From Medicago truncatula (lineage: Eukaryota > Streptophyta > Magnoliopsida > Fabales > Fabaceae): a DNA stretch of 64,000 nucleotides. Of the stretch, positions 12,011 through 22,546 are shown piece after piece. The notes beneath the pieces were generated by a model, which ran no database searches, was not told the origin of the DNA, and saw nothing but the letters and a program-made list of their open reading frames with translations. The number at the start of each line of letters is the position of its first letter. Position 1 is the stretch's first letter. The stretch is taken from the NCBI RefSeq assembly GCF_003473485.1, contig NC_053045.1, forward strand, positions 34,632,494 through 34,696,493, given 5' to 3'. The translations under genes were made by a program, and so were the position numbers.

Positions 12011-13440
12011 GATGAAGCCCCACAACTTAGAAACTTTTTCTCTCGATCATATGCCTAAGGTGAATTTTCAACGAAGAGGTTGAAGATGTCAAGTGAAGAA
12101 ATTTCATATGCATAGGTTTTGTACGCGACGCGAATCCTAGAAGAAGATGAAAGAAATTTGTCCCAAACACTTACGTGATGTGTGTGGTGCACACACATAT
12201 CACTCAACACATGCTACGTTAGATTTAATGGCTCACGCCATTAAATCTATATGTTGAAATTTTCAGCATGAAGTAAGGGTTTCAAATGTTGACGATCTAG
12301 AGTCAAAAATTGTGATCAAAACTATCTAAAACTTCATATTTTTTACCCTTGGCAACAAAATTGAACACATTGTCACTTTACTTTGCATGTGTAAATCTTT
12401 AACCTTTTGATTAGTTTTTATTTTTTACAAATCCTTTTGATTATGTCGTTTATAACTATCATGAATGAGTAGTTAAACTCATTAGATCATGATTGAATGG
12501 TGAACTTTCGTGGCTTTTTTAATTTGTTCGCCATTGCTATATTGATGTTTAAAAATATAAGAGTTTAATTACAGCTATCAAAACGGACTACCCGGTACGC
12601 AACGGACTGGCCCATGACGGGCTCAGGCTTTTGCGGACCAAAAGGCCCGGAAGATAAACGAGCACAAAAAAATTTGTCCAAGCCCGGTCCTTTGCGGGCT
12701 ACCGACAACTCAATCAACAATTTACCATTATTTTTTTAATAAAGTATCTCATTTCTTAGAATAGTCGCCCAAATTTGTATTCATAACATTTGAAACTAAT
12801 GTATATGTTTACTACTTGTGTTTCATTATTAGTGTAAAATGAATCTAAGTGGGACACATGTCCGTCTAAATATATGTAACAGATAATAAAATGATATTAG
12901 CATGGTTGCAACATGTTAATTGTTAGATAAATGATAAAGGATGATCAAGGAGAATAGAATTGTCAAAAAAATAACAATAGTAGCATTGAAAAATAACTTA
13001 AAAAGACGTTTGCATTGAAAATAACGTCAAAAAGACGTAGTTTTTATTTTTTTTCTATTATACTATAAATCATTCATCAATACGTAATAATATTTGACTG
13101 CTATAATAACTAGCACATTTTTTAACAAAAAAGAAAAGAACTAGCACATTTATTTCTAAAAAATAAACAGCACATGGTTGAAGTTTCAAAAGTGAGAAAC
13201 TTATAATCAAATTTGTTGACCGTCATCGATGACTAAAATTAATTATCTCAGTTGAAATTGAGTGACATCAATATCGAATATATCCATTAATTATTTTATG
13301 ATAAATTGTTTTGATTTCAAAATAATTTACCTCAAAATAATTAATAGATATCAAGGATTCATTCATCTACGGTCCGGAGGATTAACACCAAAAAAAATGT
13401 CACATATATTTTAGGACAATAGAGTATAATAGTATGCATG
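12011..13440. other. intergenic between CACTA end and reductase copy 3
   Basis: No gene seen. A GC-richer island at 12590-12715 (ggactgg, gggctcagg, aaggcccgg, aagcccggtcc, tgcgggct) stands out from the AT-rich surroundings and looks like part of an unidentified repeat. The rest is AT-rich promoter-side sequence. Confidence 0.4.
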
Positions 13441-13451
13441 AACCCAATTAT

Positions 13452-13459
13452 TATATAAA
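13452..13459 (+). promoter_or_regulatory. TATA box of reductase copy 3
   Basis: A clean tatataaa lies 86 bases before the ATG at 13545. It decides the start: the in-frame ATG at 13434 lies upstream of this box and should not be in the transcript. Confidence 0.55.
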
Positions 13460-13544
13460 GGACTTCAAGACACTCCTATTTGCAAGGCAGGTCGAGTTGC
13501 ATTTCTATCTTCTCCTTTTGATCTTAATTAGGAGCACTTTTCAA

Positions 13545-15585
13545 ATGGCCGTGGCAGTGAAATCAACCAATGTTCTGGTCATTGGAGGAACCGGATCGGT
13601 CGGAAAGTTCATCATAGAAGCAAGTGTTAAGGCTGGCCACCCTACCTTTGCCCTTGTACGAGAGTCCACTATGTTTAACCCAGCAAAATCACCCATCATT
13701 CAAACATTTAAAAACTTGGGCGTCAACCTAGTTTTGGTATAAAGCATTCTTTTATTCTATTGTGTTATAAGAAACAATATTCGATATTTTTTAACTTTCA
13801 AAACTTAATCTTGTATGATAATCAAATATATAGCCGGGACACAAAAATGATCGGGGTGCAAACCAAATAAGTTTGGTCTAGTTTGTATGGGTGTGCAAGT
13901 TTGCATTACTATTGTTGATGTGAAAACTTCGTTGATCGTAAATATTTTTGTAAGAAGCCTATTAATCGTAATATATAATTACTTTTGTGAGCATTTTTTC
14001 AAGTTTTATCGAGTATTTTCACATGCATGTTTTTCAACGTTGGTCACTCACATTTATAAAGAAGAAAATGAGTGTGATTGTAGATTAGTCATTATAGAAT
14101 TATCCTTGAACTTTTTTGTTTACGATTATTCCATCCCTTTGGAAGTTAGAGAAGCTTATATATATACACAATAGCTTAGGGATGCATAGTTTTAGATTTT
14201 CCTTTGCTTGAAGAGGTTTTGGTTTGCTCCTCCTTCAATTTTTGTCTCAATTTGTTTTGGTTAATCTATTTTGGGTGAGGTAGCACAATGCTACTCACTG
14301 CAGGTTTAAAAATGAAGGAAAAAAAATGCATGTTCTTTATATTTCCTTTTTCTTGATATGAGTTTAAATATTTTTAGTGAATTTGTTTCATGATGATCAC
14401 ATCACATTATACACATAGGGAGATATACATGACCATGAGAGTTTGGTTAAAGCAATAAAGCAGGTGGATGTGGTGATCTCTACCGTGAGTTACTTGCACA
14501 TACCCGATCAATATAAGATCATTTCAGCCATCAAAGAAGCTGGAAATGTTAAGGTAAAGATAATTGTTTCTAACTATTTTCTCTATCAACTCGTCTAAAA
14601 AAAAAATTGAGCATGACGTCCATCCTGACAATTTCGACATTTTTACCTGCTGAGCTAGGACTTATGAGATTGAACCAGCATATAATATTGGCATAATTTA
14701 AGCTTGTTTTGCTAATTAGTTGTTCTTACTTTTTATATATAGAGGTTTTTTCCTTCAGAGTTTGGAAATGATGTGGATCGTTCTAATGGAGTAAATTGGG
14801 CAGAGAATTTATTTAACAACAAGGCTCAAATCCGAAGAACCATTGAAGTTGAAGGAATTCCTCATACATTTGTGGTGGCAAATTTTTTTGCTGGACACTT
14901 CCTACCAAATTTATCAGGTCTTAGAGCCTTACTTACCCCTACTAATAAAGTTATCATTTTTGGAGATGGAAATCCCAAAGGTATATAGAAATTCAGTTTT
15001 AATTAATTGATTAAGAATATAAAAATATAATATAACACACATTCAGATTAATTTGATTTTTTATTTGATTATTAACAGCTGTTTTTAACACTCACGAAGA
15101 TGTTGCTACTTATACAATCCAAGCTATTGATGATCCAAGAACCTTGAACAAAATTCTCTATGTTAGACCCCATGCAAACACCATATCATTTAATGAACTA
15201 GTTTCCATTTGGGAGAAAAATACTAGTAACACTCTTGAAAGAGTCTATGTTCCAGAGGAGCTAATTTTGAGACAAATTCAAGGTTAGGTTATGATAAACA
15301 TTAAAATATTTTAACTTGTGGATGTTAACAATGTAATTTTTTTACATAATATAATAATATTTTCTTGCAGAGTCTTCATTTCCTAACACTATGAGCCTAT
15401 CAATTTGTCACGCTACATTTGTGAAGGAAGATCAAACTAACTTTGAGATTGAACCCTCATTTGGAGTAGAGGCTTCTCAACTTTATCCTCATGTGAAATT
15501 CACTACTATTGATGAGTTCCTTGAAAGAAATATTGATCGTACACCATTCTACTTGAACCAGCTTATACCAGAAAACATTGAATAA
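13545..15585 (+). CDS. isoflavone reductase/PCBER-like NADPH reductase, copy 3
   Basis: Five exons: 13545-13736, 14419-14553, 14743-14980, 15079-15282, 15371-15585. Introns are GT-AG and the frame is intact, giving 327 residues. The glycine-rich NADPH motif GGTGSVG is at residues 14-20. GDIHDHESLVKAIKQVDVV starts exon 2, RFFPSEFGNDVDRSNGVN starts exon 3, and K136 (NNK) fills the catalytic lysine position before IRRTIEVEGIPHT. It is clearly the sister of copy 1: same exon sizes (135, 238, 204) and the same FGNDVDR and RTPFYLN ends. The usual His after DVDR (kept in copy 1) is Asn here, a possible substrate-pocket change. Same cytosolic reductase family; the substrate is not assigned. The two sisters flank the divergent minus-strand copy 2. 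Confidence 0.9.
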
Positions 15586-16748
15586 ACTCTGGCTGACACA
15601 TATTTTTTGGTTAAGAAGCTAGTAATTAAATTACTAGTTGATTAATCAAACAAGTAATGTTATTAGCTAGATAGTATTATAAATTAGCGTGTACATTTTG
15701 AACAAGAGTTTGTTCAAGATAAAATAATACCGAATTTGTGTCATTGTCCAAATAAACTAAAATAAAATAAACATGGAATGGTAGTGTCTCATTCATGATG
15801 CTCCAAACCATGTACTTATTTATGCATTTCAATCTTATGGCGTCAGTAAAACTTGCACAGCTTCAAATTTTCAACTATAATAATTTCATGCTTACTTGAT
15901 AATTCAAAGTTACATTTTCAGTTTGACCTAAAAGTACGGCGACAGGTCATGACCGGAATCTTCATGTGTACAGCAGCATACTACCAGTTCAGGGAGAGTC
16001 AATGGCTTATGAAAAAAATATATTATTTCCAACTGAAAAAATATTTATATTCTCATACATTAATATTCCAATTGCCTACATTTGGTGTGCAACATTGCTT
16101 CCAACAGGATTACCACAACTTCAGCTAATAATAGTTTTAGTCCAAGTCTGGCTACATTTTTTCGACTAAAAGTATGTATGTTCTTAATCGGAATAGTTTT
16201 AAACAGCAGAAAAGAGTATGTATATCACGTCAAATTGCATAATCCACATACTATAAAGAGAAGAAACAAAACAAAAAGCAGTTGTGAAATAAGTAATCAC
16301 AAAAAGTTTGAGCACTGCAAACCAAGAGTCCACCATAGAAATATTTTTCCAAAATACAGTCTAATGGAATTGCAAATCATTATAGAAGGCTCACAAGTTA
16401 CACCAATTAGACCTGAACTCGATGCATTTCACGATATTGCCTTAGTAAATTCCAAATTATGCTAAAGTATAAGCCTGATTAAAGAGCATGCAATCATTGA
16501 TCACTTCCAAATTACCCATAAAATCATATGATTAATCATTTCTAACGATTCTGATAAACTGTTTCCGCCAAGAACGGTATATTGGCGCCCGCAATCAATT
16601 TCTAAATAACTTCAGTTATATTTAATTTATATATCATCTATAGCACAGTCAGTAACAACCAAAAGAAGAAAAGAAAAAAATGAAAGCAAAGTTTAGCTTG
16701 GAAAGTAAGACAACTCATCACTGAAATTGCGCACCAACCTATTTTCAG
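15586..16748. other. intergenic, nothing firm
   Basis: Holds the 3' untranslated region of copy 3 at the left and that of the SPB1-like locus at the right. Several open frames of 60-130 codons occur here, but none has a recognisable motif or codon pattern. Confidence 0.4.
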
Positions 16749-18730
16749 TTATTTTCTTCCCTTCTTGGCAGAGGCCTTTGAAGATCCTTTTCCCATAGGG
16801 ATCTTTCCAATCGGAGCCCTGCCACCCTTTGGTGCCTTTCCCTTTGCATTGGAACCTCTTTTGCCTGCCTTACCAATTCCATTTTTCCTCATATTCTTCT
16901 TCATCCTGCGATCAACAAGGACTTTTCCCCTGCCAGTCTTAACTTGGACACCTTTCTTTGCAACTACATACTCCTTCTGAGGCCTTTTTGGAACAGATTT
17001 TTTATATAGTCGATCAATTTGCTTACTCTTTGAACGATCGGATATGTCTGACTGATCTGATATAGCATTGGCCTTCTTGCGTATTTTCTCAATCTTCCTC
17101 ATAGCAACACGCTTCTTGCGTGCTTTGGCCTCAGCCACCTTCTTTGCAGGCCGAGTATAATTTCTTTAGATTGGGCTTTCATTGCAGCAACTTGCTCTTT
17201 CGTGATAGGCTTAACTGGTACACGGTGTTTCCTTTCCTCATCGAGAAACCACTTCGGCAATCCCTGGTCATCAAACACATACTTATTATATGCATCATCT
17301 AGCATGTATTCCCTTTGCTTTTTCCTCAGCATCTTCTGAGCATAAGCCAATATCTCAGCTTTTTTTGCAACATCATCCTCTGACTCATCAGAGGACGAAT
17401 CATCAGAATCAGTAGCAGCAGGTGCAGGAACGATCTCAAAGTCCATTTCCTTAGATGCTTGAGAACGAGTGCGATCTATCTCCACAGAAGCAGCTGTTTT
17501 ATTTTCATTGATCTTTTCAGCAACAGGCGTCTTCTCCTTTATCCCATCAATATCCATTTCACTTTCACCGTCATCCTTCTCAAAGCCTCCTTCCTCTACA
17601 GCTTCGGCAAAGACATCCTGACTAAACCACATATTTGTGATCTCCTCTTGGGTGGGCCCTGTACCATCAGTAAGTGGCACCAACAAAGAATTTGCTTCTT
17701 GAACATCATCTTCAACTGAATCATACTTGGACTGAACAATGTCATCATCTTCACCAGCTTACAAGCCAAAAGGTAATAGTACATGTGTAAATATTTGTTT
17801 TTGCACACGGAATAAAAAGGATGTGTCGTGCCACAGTTTTCAACAATAACTAACACATTTGACATCACAAAAATACAGGTCTTAAAGAGAGGTCCAAGCA
17901 GGAAAAACTAACAATGCCAACATAAAAATATTACCGGTAAGCTGCATATGAAATATTGGGCATAGGCTATGTTGAATGGGAGCAAGAAAGTAAAGGAAAC
18001 TGGAATTAAAGGAATGGGAATATAATGTGAAGATAATAGTTTCATGAATCGGATATAGTTTCATTTCCCTTTATATAACTCACAAACCTGAAGGTATAAT
18101 AATTACATCTACAATCACAAAAGAGAGCTCCATACCTCCAAAAGTAGAGAGTCTGCATCATAAAATTTCTTAATACGCTTACGCTGCTTTGCAGTCCCTT
18201 CCTTTTTTATCACGAACCGCTCGTAAGCTTGTTCAAGTAAATCTTCCATTTGTTCATCATATCTGATATGAGTATACAGTTAGATTCCCCAATTATGAAA
18301 GACCAACAGAATAAAACAGTGAAGGTAAGAACAATATCAAAAGAAGTCGATCACCTTCTACGTTCTTCATCAGAATCTAAGTCGCTAGAAGAATGCTCCA
18401 AGCCACCTTTGTTTTCTTCATTCTCACTGTCATCCACTTCGCCCTCACCACCTTCATAGTCAGTGGTGTCAACAGCAACCAGATCCTTCTTACCCTGAAA
18501 CCCGGTGATAATAACCAATAAATGGTAAAAGTAAGTTACATATTAGTCATATGACTTTCTATCTTAGCAAATGTCCTTTTGGCCCTTTCTTCATGAGAAA
18601 ACTCAAAAGAGAGTATATCTTACCTTTTGGGATGGGTATTTTGTTTCTGCTAGTTTATTTGAATATATTGAGTTGTCTCACTATAGCTTCATGGCATGTG
18701 TCATATTTATTACTCATTTTTAGGAAAATA

Positions 18731-18856
18731 CTTGGGTGATCACAATCATTTGGACACCATTTAGACACACACACACACACTATATTATTTCATTCTTTTC
18801 TTTTTCTACCTTTTTTCAATTATGTGTGTTCGCCCAAATGGTTGTGACCACCTAAG
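18731..18856. mobile_element. small MITE in an intron of the SPB1-like locus
   Basis: The left end cttgggtgatcacaatcatt and the right end, whose complement reads cttaggtggtcacaaccatt, form inverted termini of about 28 bases. A (CA)n run lies in between at about 18768-18780. The size, 126 bases, fits a MITE. No coding capacity. Confidence 0.55.
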
Positions 18857-20842
18857 ACTTGCTAGCTCAGAAAGTGTTACAATATGAGTAATTTACCAAT
18901 GAAGTAGATCTCCTGTCACAGTAAACTCTCATGAATATGTCAAACAAACAACCTCTGTGTACATTATATTAATTTGTAAACCCTAAGAAGATAATTCTCT
19001 CCAATCTTTCACACAAATAAATAGTGTGCTTTCGGTCATTAACTCCAATGTGCATTTATAACATCGAGTAATACTTCAATTGTTAACATGGACAATTTAG
19101 CAAAATAATTTCACTCACTAAGTTCTTGGTTGCTTGTCTTCTTGACTGTTAAAAAAATCTTAAACAACACTTGAATTGAAATGGAGGAAGTAAAAAGATT
19201 AAAGCAAACCTTCATAGAGGCAAGGGAAAACAACTCATGATCAACATAACCGTCTTCTACTACATCCATTTGCATCCCTGTTGCTTTCCGCGCCTTATCC
19301 TGTAAAACCCAAATGGGTAGAGCAATGAATCAGATTGATCTCATCCACAAGAAGGATTATAAAACAGAACTGAGCTTAGAATGCCATGATATGATGAAAG
19401 AATTAACACTGTTTTTGGTCTTGATCATGCCTTGGAACCATTTTTGGGACTGATCATATAAAATCTTGATATCATATTAACCTATTATGGTTTCCAACTA
19501 AAATTAACAATGTTGCAAAGATCAGAAAATTCATTTGTGCTGTATCCAACCCCAAAGTGGCAACTAAGAAGCCACAAACCTTGGCTCTTCTTTTTGCTAA
19601 AATTTTTTTTTCACGTTTCTTCTTGCGGTCCATTGCATTTGTCAGTTCCTCCATTTCGTTGAGTATTCTATCATTTTCATCCCCCTCATGATCATTCCCC
19701 ACCTCAGCTGTAGTAGCAGGTTCAGTCTTTTTAGCCGGTGATAGAGCTTTTCTAATGTTAATCCGCCACCTACAGGTAACCAGCAGATACAACATCATTA
19801 CCCCCAGATGGAAACAAAGAACAAACATATTCAGGATGCAGCATTTGAGAAAATAATGCCAGAAATGACAGGATGTAAAGTTCTAGCCATGCAATTACTT
19901 TAAAAGATGCTTGAAGTCTTGCTTCCCCAAAACCTTCAAATCTTCAGAGATATTTTACCTGTCATACAACCAGAACCAAAGCATTTAATATTAACAACAA
20001 TAAGAATTGTTTGACCCCCCGGACTACTATAAAATGTTAGATATCATTGTGTATACCCAAAAAATACCTCCTCTGTTGTTAGATCGTGATCCTTGATTGG
20101 TAAATCAGCTGGATCGGTAAAGCATATAGAAGTAACTGAACCAAGAATCTCCAGAGGAGCATCTGCCCAAACAAAATTTGTAGCTGAAAGACACCTTCCT
20201 CAAAGTTGTGTTTCTATCTTCATACCTGTAGGCAGAAAATAGCAACAAACATAATCTAACTAAGCAGTTGCGCACTGCTGACTTTTCCCTACTTCAAATA
20301 CCTTAACAATCTCCATAATTAGTTTCTCTAGAGAAAAACACACATGATGAATCTAACACATACAAATTAATAAAATCCATTTCAAAATAACAAGCAGAAC
20401 CATCTGAGAAAGAATGCTTAAATCCGATACAAACAATGTAAAATCCAAAACACAGTGATGAGGTAGTTATCCGTCACGATGCCTCTTTTGCTTACTGTCT
20501 CTAAGTACATCCACCACCTGCATTTACGATCCAACGACCAAGAAAATAAAATGAAAAGAGCAACAAAAATACATGTATACAACGCCAATCAAACACATCT
20601 CTAAAAAAAAGCAATTTACCTTAGCTAGCGGTTGAGCAGAAGCCTCAAAAAGATGCTTGATATCGAGAATGCGAGGATCAATCCTAGCAGGAGCTAAATA
20701 CTTAATTCCCAAAAGATATATCTCAGCAGATTCAGAACGACTAGCCGGCGGTTTTTCCACCTCAACCTTCTCAAACAACTGCAATTCAAACATTCCACCA
20801 CCACATTAAACAATTTTCAACATTCACAATGAATTCCACAAA

Positions 20843-21118
20843 GGGCTTGTTTGAATTAACTTATTTCAGCTTATCTTTGATCATGACCAATTGCATGACT
20901 GTTGGGAAGAACCAATGAAAACAGCTTATGACATATTCAAATATACATGAGTGCTTATACACTCCCCAGGATAGCATATAAAAATAGCTTATAGCTTACA
21001 CGAAAACAATTTAACTTTATTTCATCTTTTGTTATAGAAACAGTTTATACATAAGTGCTTATCATGATAAACACTTATGCTAGAAGCAGCAAATTAAGTT
21101 GTTTATCCAAACAGGGCC
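20843..21118. mobile_element. MITE in intron 2 of the SPB1-like locus
   Basis: Left terminus gggcttgtttgaattaactt; the complement of the right terminus reads ggccctgtttggataaacaa. Internal taagtgcttat/ataaacactta pieces add further inverted symmetry. The length, 276 bases, and the terminal GGGCxTGTTTGG pattern match common legume MITEs. It lies between two coding blocks and is presumably spliced out. Confidence 0.65.
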
Positions 21119-21773
21119 AAAACCACATTAAAAAAACACAAATCATCACCTTCTTCAAACACCAGACGACAGAATTGTAATCCTGCGACCTGAAAACCTA
21201 TCACACAACAAAGTAAAAGCAACAATAACAAAAACAATTAGAACCATGATGAATAATTAACAAAGTTAATTAAGCAAAATCAGATTAAAAAACCTTGGTA
21301 ACAAAAGTTCCCTTAGGTGCTAAAAACTGAGTAGCAAGCTTAACAGCATCAATAACAAGAGAATTCTGAGTAGTAGCTTCTTGAGCCCAAGCACCACCCA
21401 CATTTGGTGAACCATCATGAAGAATAACATCAAAAGCACTGTAACCATTTTCATTCATAATTTTCCTAACTCTAGACCTACACTCAGGTCTAGTAATATC
21501 CTCTTGAATAGAAATCACGCCGCGAATAGGCTTCATCGGAGCAAGATCAACGCCGATAACGAGATGATCAACAGGAACGCGTTGGACAGCAACTTGCGTC
21601 CAACCTCCAGGAGCAGCGCAGAGGTTGAGGACAGCGCATGAGGATTCGAGGAAATGGAACTTTGAATTGAGTTGAATGAGTTTCCATGATGCTCTACAGC
21701 GGTAACCGTGTTCTTTGGCTAAGAAGTAGAATTTGTGTAAACGGTGTTTTCCTTTTGCTTTTGGTTTTCCCAT

Positions 21774-22089
21774 TGATGGTGGTGAGGTTTTTGGTTAGGG
21801 TTTTGGGAGGGTGACGATGTGATATGTGCGTAGAGGTTTATTGTAACGTGCTCTCCAAGTATGTAAATTTGATAAAGCTATAATTTTATTTATAGTATTT
21901 TTTTTATAAGATATTAAATTAAATTACGAAATCAAACAAGAAAAACTCACCCTCTTTTACCATCTTTTAGTGTAAGTTTTAAATTAGGAGGAAAAGCATC
22001 GAAGAAAATACATTTAAAATCAAACAGAAAATATATATCAAGGATTACTTACACATGGATAGAAGGCAAGCGGACAAAAAGCTGTGCCG
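21774..22089. other. 5' flank of the SPB1-like locus
   Basis: About 80 bases of G/T-rich leader on the minus-strand side (gttagggttttgggaggg on the plus strand reads as a CCCTAA-type motif on the other strand), then AT-rich sequence. Telo-box-like aaaccctaa motifs are frequent before plant ribosome-biogenesis genes; here aaccctaacc is at about 21793-21802 on the minus strand. Confidence 0.4.
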
Positions 22090-22546
22090 CTAAACCTTTT
22101 TGGATGACAAAACCAATCCTCGTAAACACAACATCATGGGCCTAGGATACATGACATTGCTACGCATGACCCTTTGAACTGTATGTAGAAGGTCAACAGC
22201 CTCTGGTGCTAGGAAACCAAAAGTGTTGAAAGCATATGATATAAAAGCATGTTGATTGTCATAACACGTTTTTTCATGTTTAGCCACTTTGTTTGACGCA
22301 ACTTTTAGGGTTGTTTGTCCTACCATAAAAGGTCTGACCCCTAATCCCACAAGTGATGAAACTCCAGTCAAGTCCATACATGCATGTTTTCCTCCTACCC
22401 GTCTGTACACCATAACCTTCGTAGGCTTAAATGTCGATCTTCTATCTAGTGGGTCAGTCAGAAAGCTCACATGCGCCTCATTCTTCAATGATACTCTCGT
22501 CCGTCTAAATATATCAAAAAGTACATCCCTAACAAAGGAATAATGT
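22090..22546 (-). mobile_element. retroelement-like ORF fragment (C-terminal domain)
   Basis: A minus-strand frame of about 150 codons (RDVLFDIF, then VGGKHACMDLTGVSSLVGLG, then FISYAFNTFGFLAPEAVDLL) matches a domain I recall from the C-terminus of dispersed, reverse-transcriptase-linked ORFs that legume annotations often call auxilin-like or hypothetical. The element class is not certain. It is a truncated piece with nothing recognisable upstream. Confidence 0.45.

Larger units (their letters stand above)
16749..21773 (-). pseudogene. SPB1: SPB1-type 2'-O-rRNA methyltransferase gene, decayed
   Basis: The family (FtsJ/Spb1) methylates 27S pre-rRNA in the nucleolus using S-adenosylmethionine. 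Eleven exon blocks follow the family order: 21294-21773 (MGKPKAKGKHRLHKFY, SAM motif LCAAPGGW, HDGSPNVGGAW), 21150-21197, 20620-20778, 20471-20517, 20068-20225, 19899-19958, 19580-19769, 19210-19299, 18355-18494, 18136-18262, and 16749-17757 (Spb1 C-terminal domain ending KKGRK). The lesions are these. After 20471 the donor reads AT instead of GT. The fifth block has one extra base near 20187. The sixth has lost two bases near 19944, bringing a stop. The only AG before the last block does not fit the reading phase. One base is missing near 17155. Neighbouring genes show no such errors, so decay rather than poor sequence is likely, and an intact copy should exist elsewhere. The catalytic domain in blocks 1-3 is still open. 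Confidence 0.82.

Noticed and set aside
13434-13544. Upstream in-frame ATG extending reductase copy 3 by 37 residues
   Set aside because: It lies before the TATA box, and the extra residues are absent from the family; the ATG at 13545 matches copy 1.
16082-16465. 127-codon open frame
   Set aside because: No motif, no splice context, AT-rich codon use, and it overlaps another frame; most likely chance between two 3' ends.
20468-20471. AT-AC (U12-type) intron after the fourth SPB1 block
   Set aside because: The bases after the exon read ataacta, not the conserved atatcctt of U12 introns, and the acceptor is an ordinary AG; a mutated GT is simpler.
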